A stretch of DNA of 36,204 bases from NCBI RefSeq assembly GCF_000717995.1, contig NZ_JODM01000043.1, positions 1-36,204 of the forward strand, read 5' to 3'. A program made the translations under genes and the position numbers. The notes under the pieces were generated by a model. The model was given only the letters and a program-made list of their open reading frames with translations. It did not search any database and was not told the DNA's origin. The stretch comes from Streptomyces violaceorubidus. Its GTDB lineage: Bacteria > Actinomycetota > Actinomycetes > Streptomycetales > Streptomycetaceae. Every line of letters begins with the position of its first letter. Within the stretch, counting starts at the first letter, position 1. Below, in pieces: positions 24,138 through 32,333 of this stretch.

Positions 24138-26231
24138 TCAGGCGACGAGCGGCTCCGGCAGCGGCCGGGCGTGCAGGACGTCCAGCCGGGACACCGCACG
24201 CGTCATCACGACATAGAGCCGGTGCAGTCCGCGCGCCTCGGACTCGACGATCGCGGCCGGCTCCACCACCACGACATGGTCGTACTCCAGGCCCTTGACG
24301 ACCGTCGCGGGCAGCACGGTCACCCGCGCGGCCGTGCCGACCTCGTCGGCCGTCGCCGTCTCGATGCCCGCCTTGCGCAGCGCCGCCGAGGTGGCGGCCA
24401 CCGCGTCGTCGGCCGCGATCACGGCGACCGACCCCTCGCGGTCGAGCGCCGCACGCACCGCGGACACCGTGGCGGCCGCCATGTCGTCGACCTCGCTGAT
24501 CGACAACTCGCCGTCGTGGCGCAGCGAACGGGCCGGCGGCACATCCACACCGAGGGCCCCCACCAGCCGGTTGGCCAGCTCCATCACCGCCGCCGGGACA
24601 CGGAAGCCGGTGGTCAGCGGGACGACGGTGGCCTGCGTCTTGCCCAGATACGTCAACTGCTCCTGCCAGGACCGCGCCGACCAGGGCGCCGTCGCCTGGG
24701 CCAGGTCGCCCAGCACCGTGATGGACCCGAACGCGCTGCGGCGGGCGATCGCCCGGCACTGCATGGGCGACAGGTCCTGGGCCTCGTCCACGACCACATG
24801 ACCGAAGCCCTCGGGGCGCTCGATGAGCCCCGCGACCTCGTCGAGCAGCAGCATGTCCTCGACCGACCAGCTCGCGCTCTTCTCCGACCGCGGCGGCTTG
24901 GCCCACAGCAGCGTCCGTTGCTCGGCCGCGTCGAACACGCCGTCCGCCGCCTCCTCCATCACCGCCGGGTCGCTCAACAGCGCGGCCACGACCTCCTCCG
25001 GCCGCGCCACCGGCCACGCGGCCTCCAACAGCGCGGCGACCGGCTTCGCCCGGCCGATCTTCCGCGCCCAGGTGACACTCTTCGGCCCCGCCCGCCGCTC
25101 GGCCTGCTGCTGGATCAGCGTCACCACCCGCGAACGCACATGCTCGCGCCCGACGCCGTACGGCACCCCCATGCCCCGCACCTCGTCGATGACGCGGGCC
25201 AGGTCGTACGAGTCGACCCGCCAGCGGTACGACCCGTCGGTGACGGCGATCGACTCCTCCGGGTGCCTCACCCGGGCGTACAGGGCCCGCTCCAGGACGG
25301 TCGCCATCCGGTCGCTGTGCTTCAGCACGCCCGCGTCCTCCCCGTCCACCCGCTTGACCGGGTGCCGGGCCACCACGTCCTCCACCGTGAGCTGGGCGAT
25401 GTCGATCTCGCCCAGCGACGGCAGCACCTCGGAGATGTAGCGCAGGAAGGTGCGGTTCGGGCCGATGATCAGCAGACCGCTGCGCTGCAGCCGCTCCGGG
25501 AAGGTGTAGAGGAGAAACGCCGCGCGGTGCAGACCCACGGCGGTCTTGCCGCTGCCCGGCGCGCCCTGCACGCACACCGACTCGGTCAGTTCGCTGCGGA
25601 CCAGGTTGTCCTGTTCCGGCTGGATGGTGGCGACGATGTCACGCATCGGGCCGAGCCTGGGCCGCTCGATCTCGGCCGCGACGATCGCGCTCGCCGCGTC
25701 ACCGTCGTCCTCGCCACGGGCGTGGTCGAGGTGCTCGTCCTCCAGTCCGGTGAGGTCCTCCGGAGCGCCATGGCTCCAGGGCGCCCAGCCGAAGCGCCGC
25801 CGCACCGCGACTCCGCGCGGCTCCAGGGCGCTCGCCTGGTAGTAGGTGCGCGAGACCGGCGCACGCCAGTCGATCACCAGCGGCGGTGCGGCCGGGTGCT
25901 CGGAGACCCGCCTGCGGCCGATGTAGTACCGCTGCCGCCGGTGGTCCCCCGCGTCCTGCGTGTCCTCGAAGTCGAGCCGGCCGAAGAACAGCGGGCTGTC
26001 GGGCTCCTCCGCCATCTGTCGTGCTCGGGTGCGCAGATAGCGGCCCAGCGCCTCGGCGCTCGCGCCGTCGCCCGACACGTCCTCGCCCGCGACGACCTGG
26101 TACTGGGCATCGTCCACCTGGCGGGTCATCGCCTCGCGGCACATCGCGACGTACGCACGCTCCAGGGCCAGCTCGTCGTCGAGTTCGACGGCCCCCTGGG
26201 TGCCGTACGTGTCCTGGACGTGTGACGTCAT
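24138..26231 (-). CDS. HelD-family RNA-polymerase-associated ATPase (UvrD-like SF1), candidate self-resistance
   Basis: 697 residues. N-terminal charged helical arm (VELDDELALERAYVAMCREAM, about 15-35), then the HelD signature FFGRLDFED, YYIGRRRV, LVIDWRAPVSRTYY (80-131); SF1 helicase core with Walker A VQGAPGSGKTAVG (221-233), VVVDEAQDLSPMQCRAI (Walker B DEAQ), VLGDLAQATAPWS, and late VVKGLEYDHVVVVEPA plus YVVMTRAVSRLDVLHARPLP. HelD proteins insert into the RNA polymerase channels and free stalled enzyme; the Streptomyces relative HelR protects polymerase from rifampicin. ATG 26231 has GGAAAGG 7 nt upstream; the frame runs open to 26300. Its own transcript starts in the AT-rich patch near 26300 (TATGCT at 26306-26301 as a weak -10). 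Given the RNA-polymerase-inhibitor-type cluster around it, self-protection is the natural inference. A chromosomal housekeeping HelD is the alternative. Confidence 0.9.
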   Translation of the reverse strand: MTSHVQDTYGTQGAVELDDELALERAYVAMCREAMTRQVDDAQYQVVAGEDVSGDGASAEALGRYLRTRARQMAEEPDSPLFFGRLDFEDTQDAGDHRRQRYYIGRRRVSEHPAAPPLVIDWRAPVSRTYYQASALEPRGVAVRRRFGWAPWSHGAPEDLTGLEDEHLDHARGEDDGDAASAIVAAEIERPRLGPMRDIVATIQPEQDNLVRSELTESVCVQGAPGSGKTAVGLHRAAFLLYTFPERLQRSGLLIIGPNRTFLRYISEVLPSLGEIDIAQLTVEDVVARHPVKRVDGEDAGVLKHSDRMATVLERALYARVRHPEESIAVTDGSYRWRVDSYDLARVIDEVRGMGVPYGVGREHVRSRVVTLIQQQAERRAGPKSVTWARKIGRAKPVAALLEAAWPVARPEEVVAALLSDPAVMEEAADGVFDAAEQRTLLWAKPPRSEKSASWSVEDMLLLDEVAGLIERPEGFGHVVVDEAQDLSPMQCRAIARRSAFGSITVLGDLAQATAPWSARSWQEQLTYLGKTQATVVPLTTGFRVPAAVMELANRLVGALGVDVPPARSLRHDGELSISEVDDMAAATVSAVRAALDREGSVAVIAADDAVAATSAALRKAGIETATADEVGTAARVTVLPATVVKGLEYDHVVVVEPAAIVESEARGLHRLYVVMTRAVSRLDVLHARPLPEPLVA

Positions 26232-26377
26232 CGATCGACCTTTCCGAAGTGACGGTCTTGCGCGCCGCCCGGCGGGACCGGTCGGCGAATTACGGGTCAC
26301 AGCATAACTGAACCGGGTTAATAGACTGGCTGGGTTGTGTTATTGGCGGGGCAGGGGAGGGCCGGGTGCCAAACGGT

Positions 26378-26693
26378 TCTCCGCCGGGCCGCCGGGCCGC
26401 CGGGCCGCCGGGGCCCGTGGCCTGGGGGCAGCGCTGGTGGCGCGTGATCCCGTCGGGTCGTGCCCCTGGGGCAGCGCCGGGACGGCGCCTGTGGCACCGA
26501 GGGGCGGGACCGGGGAACGGCCGGGCGGTCTCCGCCGGGCCGCGGCCCCGGTCCGCGCGGGTGCCGATCGAGAGGGCGGCAACGGTGCCGCCCCGGGCGG
26601 CGGGCCGGGTGCCGCGCCGGTGGGGGCGGCCTGGTGCACCGAGGGGACGCCACTCGGGTAAGGGCCGGCCGGCGCCTGGTCTCCGCCGGGCCG
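26378..26693. repeat. Degenerate repeat region in spacer 26232-26727
   Basis: The 14-mer TCTCCGCCGGGCCG occurs at 26378, 26529 and 26680, each exactly 151 bp apart; ACCGAGGGG recurs at 26496 and 26638, and the 8-mer GCCGGGCC is tandem near 26384-26407. The intervening sequence has diverged. No gene is credible here (the open frames are GC-driven). It lies after the stop of the cyclase-like gene and could hold decayed duplicated terminator sequence. Confidence 0.5.
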
Positions 26694-26727
26694 CGCGGCC
26701 CGGGGCCGGGCCCGGGGGAGGTCGCGC

Positions 26728-28242
26728 TCAGCGTCGGGCCGCGAGCAGGGCTCCCAGGACTGCCGCGCGCACCAGGTGGGCGGGTGCGTAGAGTTCCTTG
26801 CCGATCCACAGCGGGGGGTGGCGTTCCCCGTTCAGGCCGTGTTCCAGGAGGAAGGCGCAGCCCCGTCGCACGGCCTCGTCCGCCTCCTCCGTGGGGGTGC
26901 CGGCGGTCAGTTCCAGCAGGGTGCGTACCGCGTAGGCGGTTTCCTCGGCTGTGCCCTCCCAGCGGCCCCAGGAGCCGTCCTCGCGCTGTCGCTCCAGGAG
27001 CCAGGCCACGGACCCGCGCAGCGTGTCGGCCGTGTCCGGGCCGGCGTACCGGTGCAGGGCCAGGGCGCAGCGCATCGTCGCGAAGTAGGGCGAGGCGTGC
27101 CATTTGTCGGACCAGCTACCGTCCGGGTGCCGGCGGTCGCGCAGCCATGAGGCGATCCGGGCCACGGCGTCCCGGTAGCGGTCGGCGTCGACGGGATCGC
27201 CGGCCAGGTGGCAGCCCAGGGCCTCCAGGATGTGGGCGTTGGTGGTCGTGGAGGGCTCGTGCTCCGGGATCGTGGACATGAAGTGGCTGCCCGCGTCGTA
27301 CTGCCACAGGTACGCGGGCTCCTGGGGTGCCCCCAGGTGGGCCAGGGCCGCGAGGACGATCGCGCTGGTCTCCGCCTCGTACGCGAATCCCGGCGCGGTG
27401 GGGGCACCCGACCGGCCGACGTCGCCCGGCAGTTCCTTCAGCAGCGGGGCGAGCACCTCGCGCGGCACCCCCGCGGTCGCCAGGTTGCCGGCGATCCACG
27501 CGCGTTCGTAGAAGACGAGCGAGGTCATCGCGGGGACCCGGCCGCCGCCCTGCTCCTGGGCCCGCCGCAGGAAACGCACCGAGGGATGCGTGGGATCGGC
27601 CGGCTCGCGCGGGCCGAGCCAGGCCGCCGTGGCGGCCGCGGAACAGCCGACGACCCCGTCGACCGGCTCCATCTCCGCGGCACTGACGGCCGCCGGGCCG
27701 ACGATCTCCAGATAGTGACCGGCGAGCGGATTGCGCCAGGCGCCGCCGCGCAACGCGCGCAGGGCGTCGTCGGTCAACCCGTGCGGCAGCGCCAGCGGTT
27801 GAGCCGCCGCGTCCCCGAGGACGGCGAGACGGGCGTTGACACCCTCCACCAGGGCCGGGATCAGCAGGAAGAACACGACCGTCGACGGCACCGGCCGGGC
27901 CACCAGAGCAGCCGCCGCCGCGAGCCCCCGACGCGCGGCCCCGACCAGACCGGCACGCGGCAGCGGCGGCGCCCCGCTCTCCCTGCCCAGCACGGCGAGC
28001 AGCGCCTCCGTCGCACTCAGCGTCGGCACGAGGGCGTACCCGCCGGGCCCGGCCCAGCTGCCGTCGGGCCGCTGCTCGTCCAGGAGATGACGGACCCGGG
28101 CGGTGTCGCCGTCCAGCCAGGGGGCCAGCGACACCAGCCGGGCCGTCTCGTACACCGACGGACCCAGCGCGCCGGTCGGATCGTCCAGCACCCGGTCGAC
28201 CAGCTCCGCGACGAGCGCGTCGAGATCGGGGCCCGCGCTCAC
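26728..28242 (-). CDS. Class II terpene-cyclase-like (alpha/alpha-barrel) protein lacking DxDD
   Basis: 504 residues. Resembles bacterial ent-copalyl-diphosphate-synthase/squalene-hopene-type proteins: GALGPSVYETARLVSLAPWL (25-43), QRPDGSWAGPGGYALVPTLSATEALL QW-like element (57-82), HEPSTTTNAHILEALG (328-343), RHPDGSWSDKWHASPYFATM (371-390), QREDGSWGRWEG (419-430). Where class II cyclases have DxDDT this protein has FAYEAETSAIV (286-296), so the catalytic general acid is not conserved (Glu289/Glu291 remain). Start GTG 28242 in a GTGA overlap with the GH16-like gene, GAGGAG upstream. Last gene of the cyclase-NRPS-GH16 operon. No prenyl-diphosphate synthase is present, so a terpene substrate is unlikely; cyclisation of the polyketide (for example bicyclic ketal closure) is my speculation. 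Confidence 0.82.
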   Translation of the reverse strand: MSAGPDLDALVAELVDRVLDDPTGALGPSVYETARLVSLAPWLDGDTARVRHLLDEQRPDGSWAGPGGYALVPTLSATEALLAVLGRESGAPPLPRAGLVGAARRGLAAAAALVARPVPSTVVFFLLIPALVEGVNARLAVLGDAAAQPLALPHGLTDDALRALRGGAWRNPLAGHYLEIVGPAAVSAAEMEPVDGVVGCSAAATAAWLGPREPADPTHPSVRFLRRAQEQGGGRVPAMTSLVFYERAWIAGNLATAGVPREVLAPLLKELPGDVGRSGAPTAPGFAYEAETSAIVLAALAHLGAPQEPAYLWQYDAGSHFMSTIPEHEPSTTTNAHILEALGCHLAGDPVDADRYRDAVARIASWLRDRRHPDGSWSDKWHASPYFATMRCALALHRYAGPDTADTLRGSVAWLLERQREDGSWGRWEGTAEETAYAVRTLLELTAGTPTEEADEAVRRGCAFLLEHGLNGERHPPLWIGKELYAPAHLVRAAVLGALLAARR

Positions 28243-29072
28243 GCCGGGATCTCCTCGGAGACGGTGATGCTGTCGACGAGCAGCGACGACGGCAACGTGC
28301 AAGGGTCGGGGTCGCCCGGCAGGACCGGGCCGCCCGGGCTGCCGATGATGATCGCCAGACAGAAGTACACCGGCTGGTCGAACAGCCAGCCCTTCGGGGT
28401 GGTGTCCTGCGGGGTCAGCCGCAGATACTCACGGCCGTCCAGGTACCAGGTGATCGAGTCGGGGCCGCGCCGCCAGACCGCCGAGTAGGTGTGGAAGTCC
28501 TCGCTGAGCGCACTGCCGTCCTCGGTGGTGGTGCGCGCGCCCATGCCGAGGGACGGGATCTGGTGGCACTCGGGGGAGTGCACGGCACCCCACACCGAGT
28601 CGGGCTCCGAGCCCAGCGCCTCCAGGACGTCGATCTCCCCGGCCCGGTACCAGGCCTGCACCGGGTCCTCGTCACCCCGGTGGCGCAGCTGGGTGCCCCA
28701 GGCCCACAGGGCACAGTCCAGGCCGGGGCCCGCCGCGGTCCTCACCCGGGCGTCCAGGCGCAGCGCACCGCCGGGACGCGGCACGAAGTCCTCGCGCAGG
28801 GTCTCCAGCCACGCCGCCCGGTACTCCCCGTCCTCATGCGTGGCGGTGATCCTCAGATGCCCGGCCCCGTCGAGGCCGACGTTCGCGGGAGCGTCCGTGT
28901 GGAACTCGATGCCGGCGCCGAACGGCTGCCCGGTGACGATCTGCCACAGGGCGGGGTCGGGCGGCGAACCGGCCGGGCCGTCGAAGGTGTCCTGCCACAG
29001 GACCCGCCACGACGACGGCGGTACGGTCCCGGCGGACGGGGCGGTGGCGTGCTTCTGGTTCACGGTCTCCAT
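28239..29072 (-). CDS. GH16-fold enzyme, TrdE-like tailoring dehydratase candidate
   Basis: 277 residues. Glycoside hydrolase family 16 fold with catalytic ExDxxE motif AGEIDVLEALG (Glu146, Asp148, Glu151), preceded by ALWAWGTQLRHRG and followed by HTYSAVWRRGPDSITWYLDGREY, all GH16 hallmarks. No signal peptide (METVNQKHATAPSAGTVPPSSW), unlike secreted glucanases. It lies between the NRPS (7-nt gap) and the cyclase-like gene (GTGA overlap), so it acts inside the pathway. In tirandamycin biosynthesis the GH-family enzyme TrdE installs the C11-C12 double bond by elimination; the neighbourhood and the cytosolic form make this a homologue candidate. Sugar hydrolysis is the less likely alternative. 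Confidence 0.85.
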   Translation of the reverse strand: METVNQKHATAPSAGTVPPSSWRVLWQDTFDGPAGSPPDPALWQIVTGQPFGAGIEFHTDAPANVGLDGAGHLRITATHEDGEYRAAWLETLREDFVPRPGGALRLDARVRTAAGPGLDCALWAWGTQLRHRGDEDPVQAWYRAGEIDVLEALGSEPDSVWGAVHSPECHQIPSLGMGARTTTEDGSALSEDFHTYSAVWRRGPDSITWYLDGREYLRLTPQDTTPKGWLFDQPVYFCLAIIIGSPGGPVLPGDPDPCTLPSSLLVDSITVSEEIPA

Positions 29073-29079
29073 CGCTTTC

Positions 29080-32000
29080 TCAGGCTCCGGCTTCGAGACG
29101 CTCGGCCATGGCGAGCGGGGTGGGATGGGCGAACAGGTCGGTCAGCCGCACCGGCACGCCCAGCGTCTTCTCGATGCGCTGCACGAGCTGCGCGCCGAGC
29201 AGCGAATGCCCGCCGCTGTCGAAGAAGTTGGCGTCCGGGCCGACATCGGTCCGGCCGAGCGTGGTCTGCCACAGCGCGAGCAACTGCCCGGCCGTACCCG
29301 ACTGCGCTCCGGGCACGGCCTCGGCCGCCGGACTGCGCTCGGCACGGCGCTGCTCGGCGAGACGGGTCAGCGCGAGATGGTCCCGCTTCTCGTTGGCGGT
29401 GGTCGGCAGCGACTCGAGCACCACGATCTCCTGGGGCACGGCGGCGGAGGGCAGCAGGGACCGGGCATGAGCCGTGAGCCCGGCGGCGTCCAGGCCGTCG
29501 GGGGACTCCACGAAAGCGACCAGGGCCGTGTCCGCCCCGCCCCGGCCGACCACGACCACGGCGACATCCCGCACACCCGGATGGCCGAGCAGTACCGCCT
29601 CCACCTCGCCCAGCTCGATGCGATGGCCGCGCAGCTTGATCTGCCGGTCGGTCCGGCCCAGCAGCTCGACGGTGCCGTCGGGCCGCAGCCGGGCCAGATC
29701 ACCGGTGCGGTAGTGGCGCCCGTACACGGGATGGTCCGCGAAGCGCTCCGCCGTCAGCTCAGGACGACGGTGGTAGCCGAGCGCGACACCTGCCCCGGCG
29801 ATGCACAACTCGCCCCGCACCCCGACCGGCAGCTCCCGGCCGTCCGAGTCGACGATGAACACCTGGGTGTTGGCGATCGGGCGACCCACGTCCACGCGGT
29901 CCACGTCGGCCGGCACCGGGCCCGAGGTGGACCAGATGGTCGTCTCGGACGGGCCGTACACATTGAGCAGCGAGCCGCCCGAGGCGGCGAGGGTGCGGGC
30001 CAGCGCGGGCGGCAGCGGTTCCCCGCCGCAGACCAGGCGCCTGCCCGCCAGCCGGCCCTCGGCCGCCTCGGCGACGACACGCCAGGTCGTCGGGGTGGCC
30101 TGCACGATGCCGACGTCGTGCGCGACGACCTCGCCGAGCAGGGCACGACCGTCGGTGCGGGCCTCGTCGGAGGCCACGACCAGCCGCCCGCCGCAGACCA
30201 GCGGCAGGAACAGCTCCAGCGCGGAGATGTCGAAGGCGAACGTGGTCAGCCACAGCACGGAGTCCTCCGCGGTGACCTTCAGTTCCTCGGCGAAGTGCCG
30301 CACCACATTGCCGAGACCGCGGTGACTGATCAGGGTGCCCTTCGGCCTCCCCGTCGAACCGGAGGTATAGATCAGATACGCGCAGGAGTCCGGATCGGGC
30401 CCGCTCACCGAGGTGTCCGGGAGCGGCCCCTCCTGCCCGACCCGCTCCAGCGGCAGCACACGCGCCCGGACCCCCTCGGGCAGTTCCACGCCCGGCGCCG
30501 TGAGCACGGCCCGCGCACAGGAGTCCTCCAGGACGTACGCCAGCCGCTGCACGGGGTGCTCCGGGTCGACGGGCAGATACACCGCGCCGGCCAGCCACAC
30601 CCCCAGGGCCGCAGCCGCGAGTTCGGGCCCGCGGGGAGCGGCCAGCGCGACGATGTCACCGGCCCCGACACCGGCGTCCGCGAGGACGGCCCGGGTGTGT
30701 TCGGCGGCCCCCCACAACGCGGCGTACGTCGTGCTGCGGTCGCCGCTCACCACGGCGGACGCGGACGGCGCCAGCGCCACCCGCTCCCGCACCGCCGTGA
30801 GCACATCGGCCGGCTCCACCGGGCGCGCGGTGTCGTTGGAGGCGGCGAGGACCGCCCGGTCGGAGGGACCGGCCAGCGGGAGTTCGCCCATCGGCAGGTC
30901 CGGCTCGGCCGCGGCCGCGAGCAGCAGCGACTCGAAGCGTTCGAGCAGGCCCTGTACGTCCGCCCGGTCCAGGACCTGTGTGTAGTACGCGGCCCGGATG
31001 GTCACCCGGTCCGCGGAGGACAGGAAGAAGAACTCGAGGTCGAACTTGCTGAACCCGTTCTCCACCGGCAGTCTGCGGGCCGTGGTGTCCGCGAGCGGGA
31101 AGGTCGTACGGGCGTCGTCGGGAACGTAGTTGAACAGATGCCGGAACACGGTGTTGCGCCAGGAGGCGCCTCCGTCCCTGCGCAGTTCCGGCGTCAGGAC
31201 GTCGACCGGGACATCGGCGTGGGCGACCGCCCCGAGGAACGCGTCGCGGGCCGTGCGCACCAGGCCCCGGAAGCCGCCGCCGAGGTCGACGGGGATGCGC
31301 AGCGGCAGGGTGTTGACGTGGTAGCCCACCGCCCTGGACGCGTCCCGCGCACGGACATTGACCGGAGTGCCCACCACCAGGTCGGGTCCCGCGCCGTGCC
31401 GGGCCAGCAGCAGCCCGTACGCGGCCAGCAGCACCACGGCCTCCGGCGCGCGCAGCCCCTTCCGCAGCCGGCGCAGCACCTCGGTCGCCCGCGGGGACAG
31501 GTCGGCGGTGACCTGGTCGCCGGTGAGGGTCGGCTCGGGCAGGTCCTCGCTGCCGCACCACAGGGCGAGCCCGGCGGCATCGGCCCCGGCCAACTGCCCG
31601 CGCCAGTACTCCACGGCGGCGGGCCGGGGAGCGGGCTCCCGGTACGGCGGCTGCGCGGCCAGCAGTTCGGCGGGCGGTTCGCCACCGGCGGCCAGCGCCG
31701 TGTACCCGGCGGTGAACTCGTCCAGCAGGACCGCGCCGGAGACCGTGTCGAAGACGAGGTGATGGACGGCGAGACAGAACGCGTCGCCGTCCGCGCACCG
31801 CACCAGCGCGGCCCGCACCAGCGGCCGCCCGTCGATGTCGAAGGGCCGCGCGATGAACTCGCCCACGACAGCGGCGACTTCGTCCGGCTCCGCCGTCGGC
31901 TCCTCGACCTCGATCCGCAGGGCGTCGGCGTCGAGCACCTCCTTGGTGAGGCCCGCCTCCTCCTGCCGGAACACCGTGCGCAGGGCCTCGTGCCGGCGCA

Positions 32001-32169
32001 GCAGCAGCTCGACCGTGCCCTGGACCGCGGGGCCGAGCAGGGCCGCGTCGGCCTGGAGGGCGACGGAGAGGTTGTTGACGCCCTTGACGGGCACCAGCTC
32101 GTCCAGGAGCCAGAGTGCGTGCTCCTTGCTGTCGGCCGGGTGGGAGCGACGTTGCGTTGCTTCTGGCAT
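29080..32169 (-). CDS. Single-module NRPS, C-A(Gly)-T
   Basis: 1029 residues. Condensation domain 1-430 with AVHHLVFD (His136, His137, Asp141; DT follows instead of DG). Adenylation domain about 450-935: YTSGSTGRPKG (601-611), FAFDISALELF (644-654), NVYGPSETTIW (736-746), RTGDLARLRPDG, NEKRDH in place of NGKxDR (Lys928 kept). Specificity residues read D647 I648 L651 Q690 V713 G715 V737 I745 W746 K928, i.e. DILQVGVIWK, very close to the glycine code DILQLGLIWK. Thiolation domain with FFDSGGHSLL (Ser989). No thioesterase or reductase domain, so release is in trans, fitting the Dieckmann cyclase upstream. The C domain should take the beta-ketoacyl chain from the terminal PKS ACP and acylate glycine. 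ATG 32169 is the first credible start; above it the frame runs through a 14-bp tandem repeat. Confidence 0.96.
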   Translation of the reverse strand: MPEATQRRSHPADSKEHALWLLDELVPVKGVNNLSVALQADAALLGPAVQGTVELLLRRHEALRTVFRQEEAGLTKEVLDADALRIEVEEPTAEPDEVAAVVGEFIARPFDIDGRPLVRAALVRCADGDAFCLAVHHLVFDTVSGAVLLDEFTAGYTALAAGGEPPAELLAAQPPYREPAPRPAAVEYWRGQLAGADAAGLALWCGSEDLPEPTLTGDQVTADLSPRATEVLRRLRKGLRAPEAVVLLAAYGLLLARHGAGPDLVVGTPVNVRARDASRAVGYHVNTLPLRIPVDLGGGFRGLVRTARDAFLGAVAHADVPVDVLTPELRRDGGASWRNTVFRHLFNYVPDDARTTFPLADTTARRLPVENGFSKFDLEFFFLSSADRVTIRAAYYTQVLDRADVQGLLERFESLLLAAAAEPDLPMGELPLAGPSDRAVLAASNDTARPVEPADVLTAVRERVALAPSASAVVSGDRSTTYAALWGAAEHTRAVLADAGVGAGDIVALAAPRGPELAAAALGVWLAGAVYLPVDPEHPVQRLAYVLEDSCARAVLTAPGVELPEGVRARVLPLERVGQEGPLPDTSVSGPDPDSCAYLIYTSGSTGRPKGTLISHRGLGNVVRHFAEELKVTAEDSVLWLTTFAFDISALELFLPLVCGGRLVVASDEARTDGRALLGEVVAHDVGIVQATPTTWRVVAEAAEGRLAGRRLVCGGEPLPPALARTLAASGGSLLNVYGPSETTIWSTSGPVPADVDRVDVGRPIANTQVFIVDSDGRELPVGVRGELCIAGAGVALGYHRRPELTAERFADHPVYGRHYRTGDLARLRPDGTVELLGRTDRQIKLRGHRIELGEVEAVLLGHPGVRDVAVVVVGRGGADTALVAFVESPDGLDAAGLTAHARSLLPSAAVPQEIVVLESLPTTANEKRDHLALTRLAEQRRAERSPAAEAVPGAQSGTAGQLLALWQTTLGRTDVGPDANFFDSGGHSLLGAQLVQRIEKTLGVPVRLTDLFAHPTPLAMAERLEAGA

Positions 32170-32186
32170 TCCAACCGTTCCGTAGA

Positions 32187-32284
32187 TTCGCGTCCGTAGA
32201 TTCGCGTCCGTGGTTTCGCGTCCGTGGCTTGGCGTCCGTGGCGTGGCGTCTGTGGCTTGGCGTCCGTGGATTGGCGTTCTTGGA
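32187..32284. repeat. 14-bp tandem repeat upstream of the NRPS gene
   Basis: Seven consecutive 14-bp units (32187, 32201, 32215, 32229, 32243, 32257, 32271) of the type TTCGCGTCCGTGGA, drifting from TTCGCGTCCGTAGA to TTGGCGTTCTTGGA, plus a decayed eighth at 32173-32186. It fills most of the 164-nt gap between the Dieckmann cyclase stop and the NRPS ATG, on the leader side of the NRPS. Units next to each other are most alike, as expected for slippage. Confidence 0.92.
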
Positions 32285-32333
32285 TGCGCGAAATTCGCCT
32301 GTGGGGTGTGCGAGTGCGCAGGCGCCTGGCTCC

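Noticed and set aside
24138..26231. Ordinary UvrD/Rep DNA-repair helicase
   Set aside because: The N-terminal helical arm and the FGRLDF/YIGRR/DWRAP block are HelD features and are absent from UvrD and Rep.
28489..32199. A 1236-codon open frame on the + strand opposite the NRPS and GH16-like genes
   Set aside because: Arg/Gly/Gln/His-rich shadow of high-GC coding sequence; the opposite strand holds full C, A and T domain motifs.
32173..32284. CRISPR array
   Set aside because: Units are only 14 bp and contiguous, with no spacers and no cas genes.
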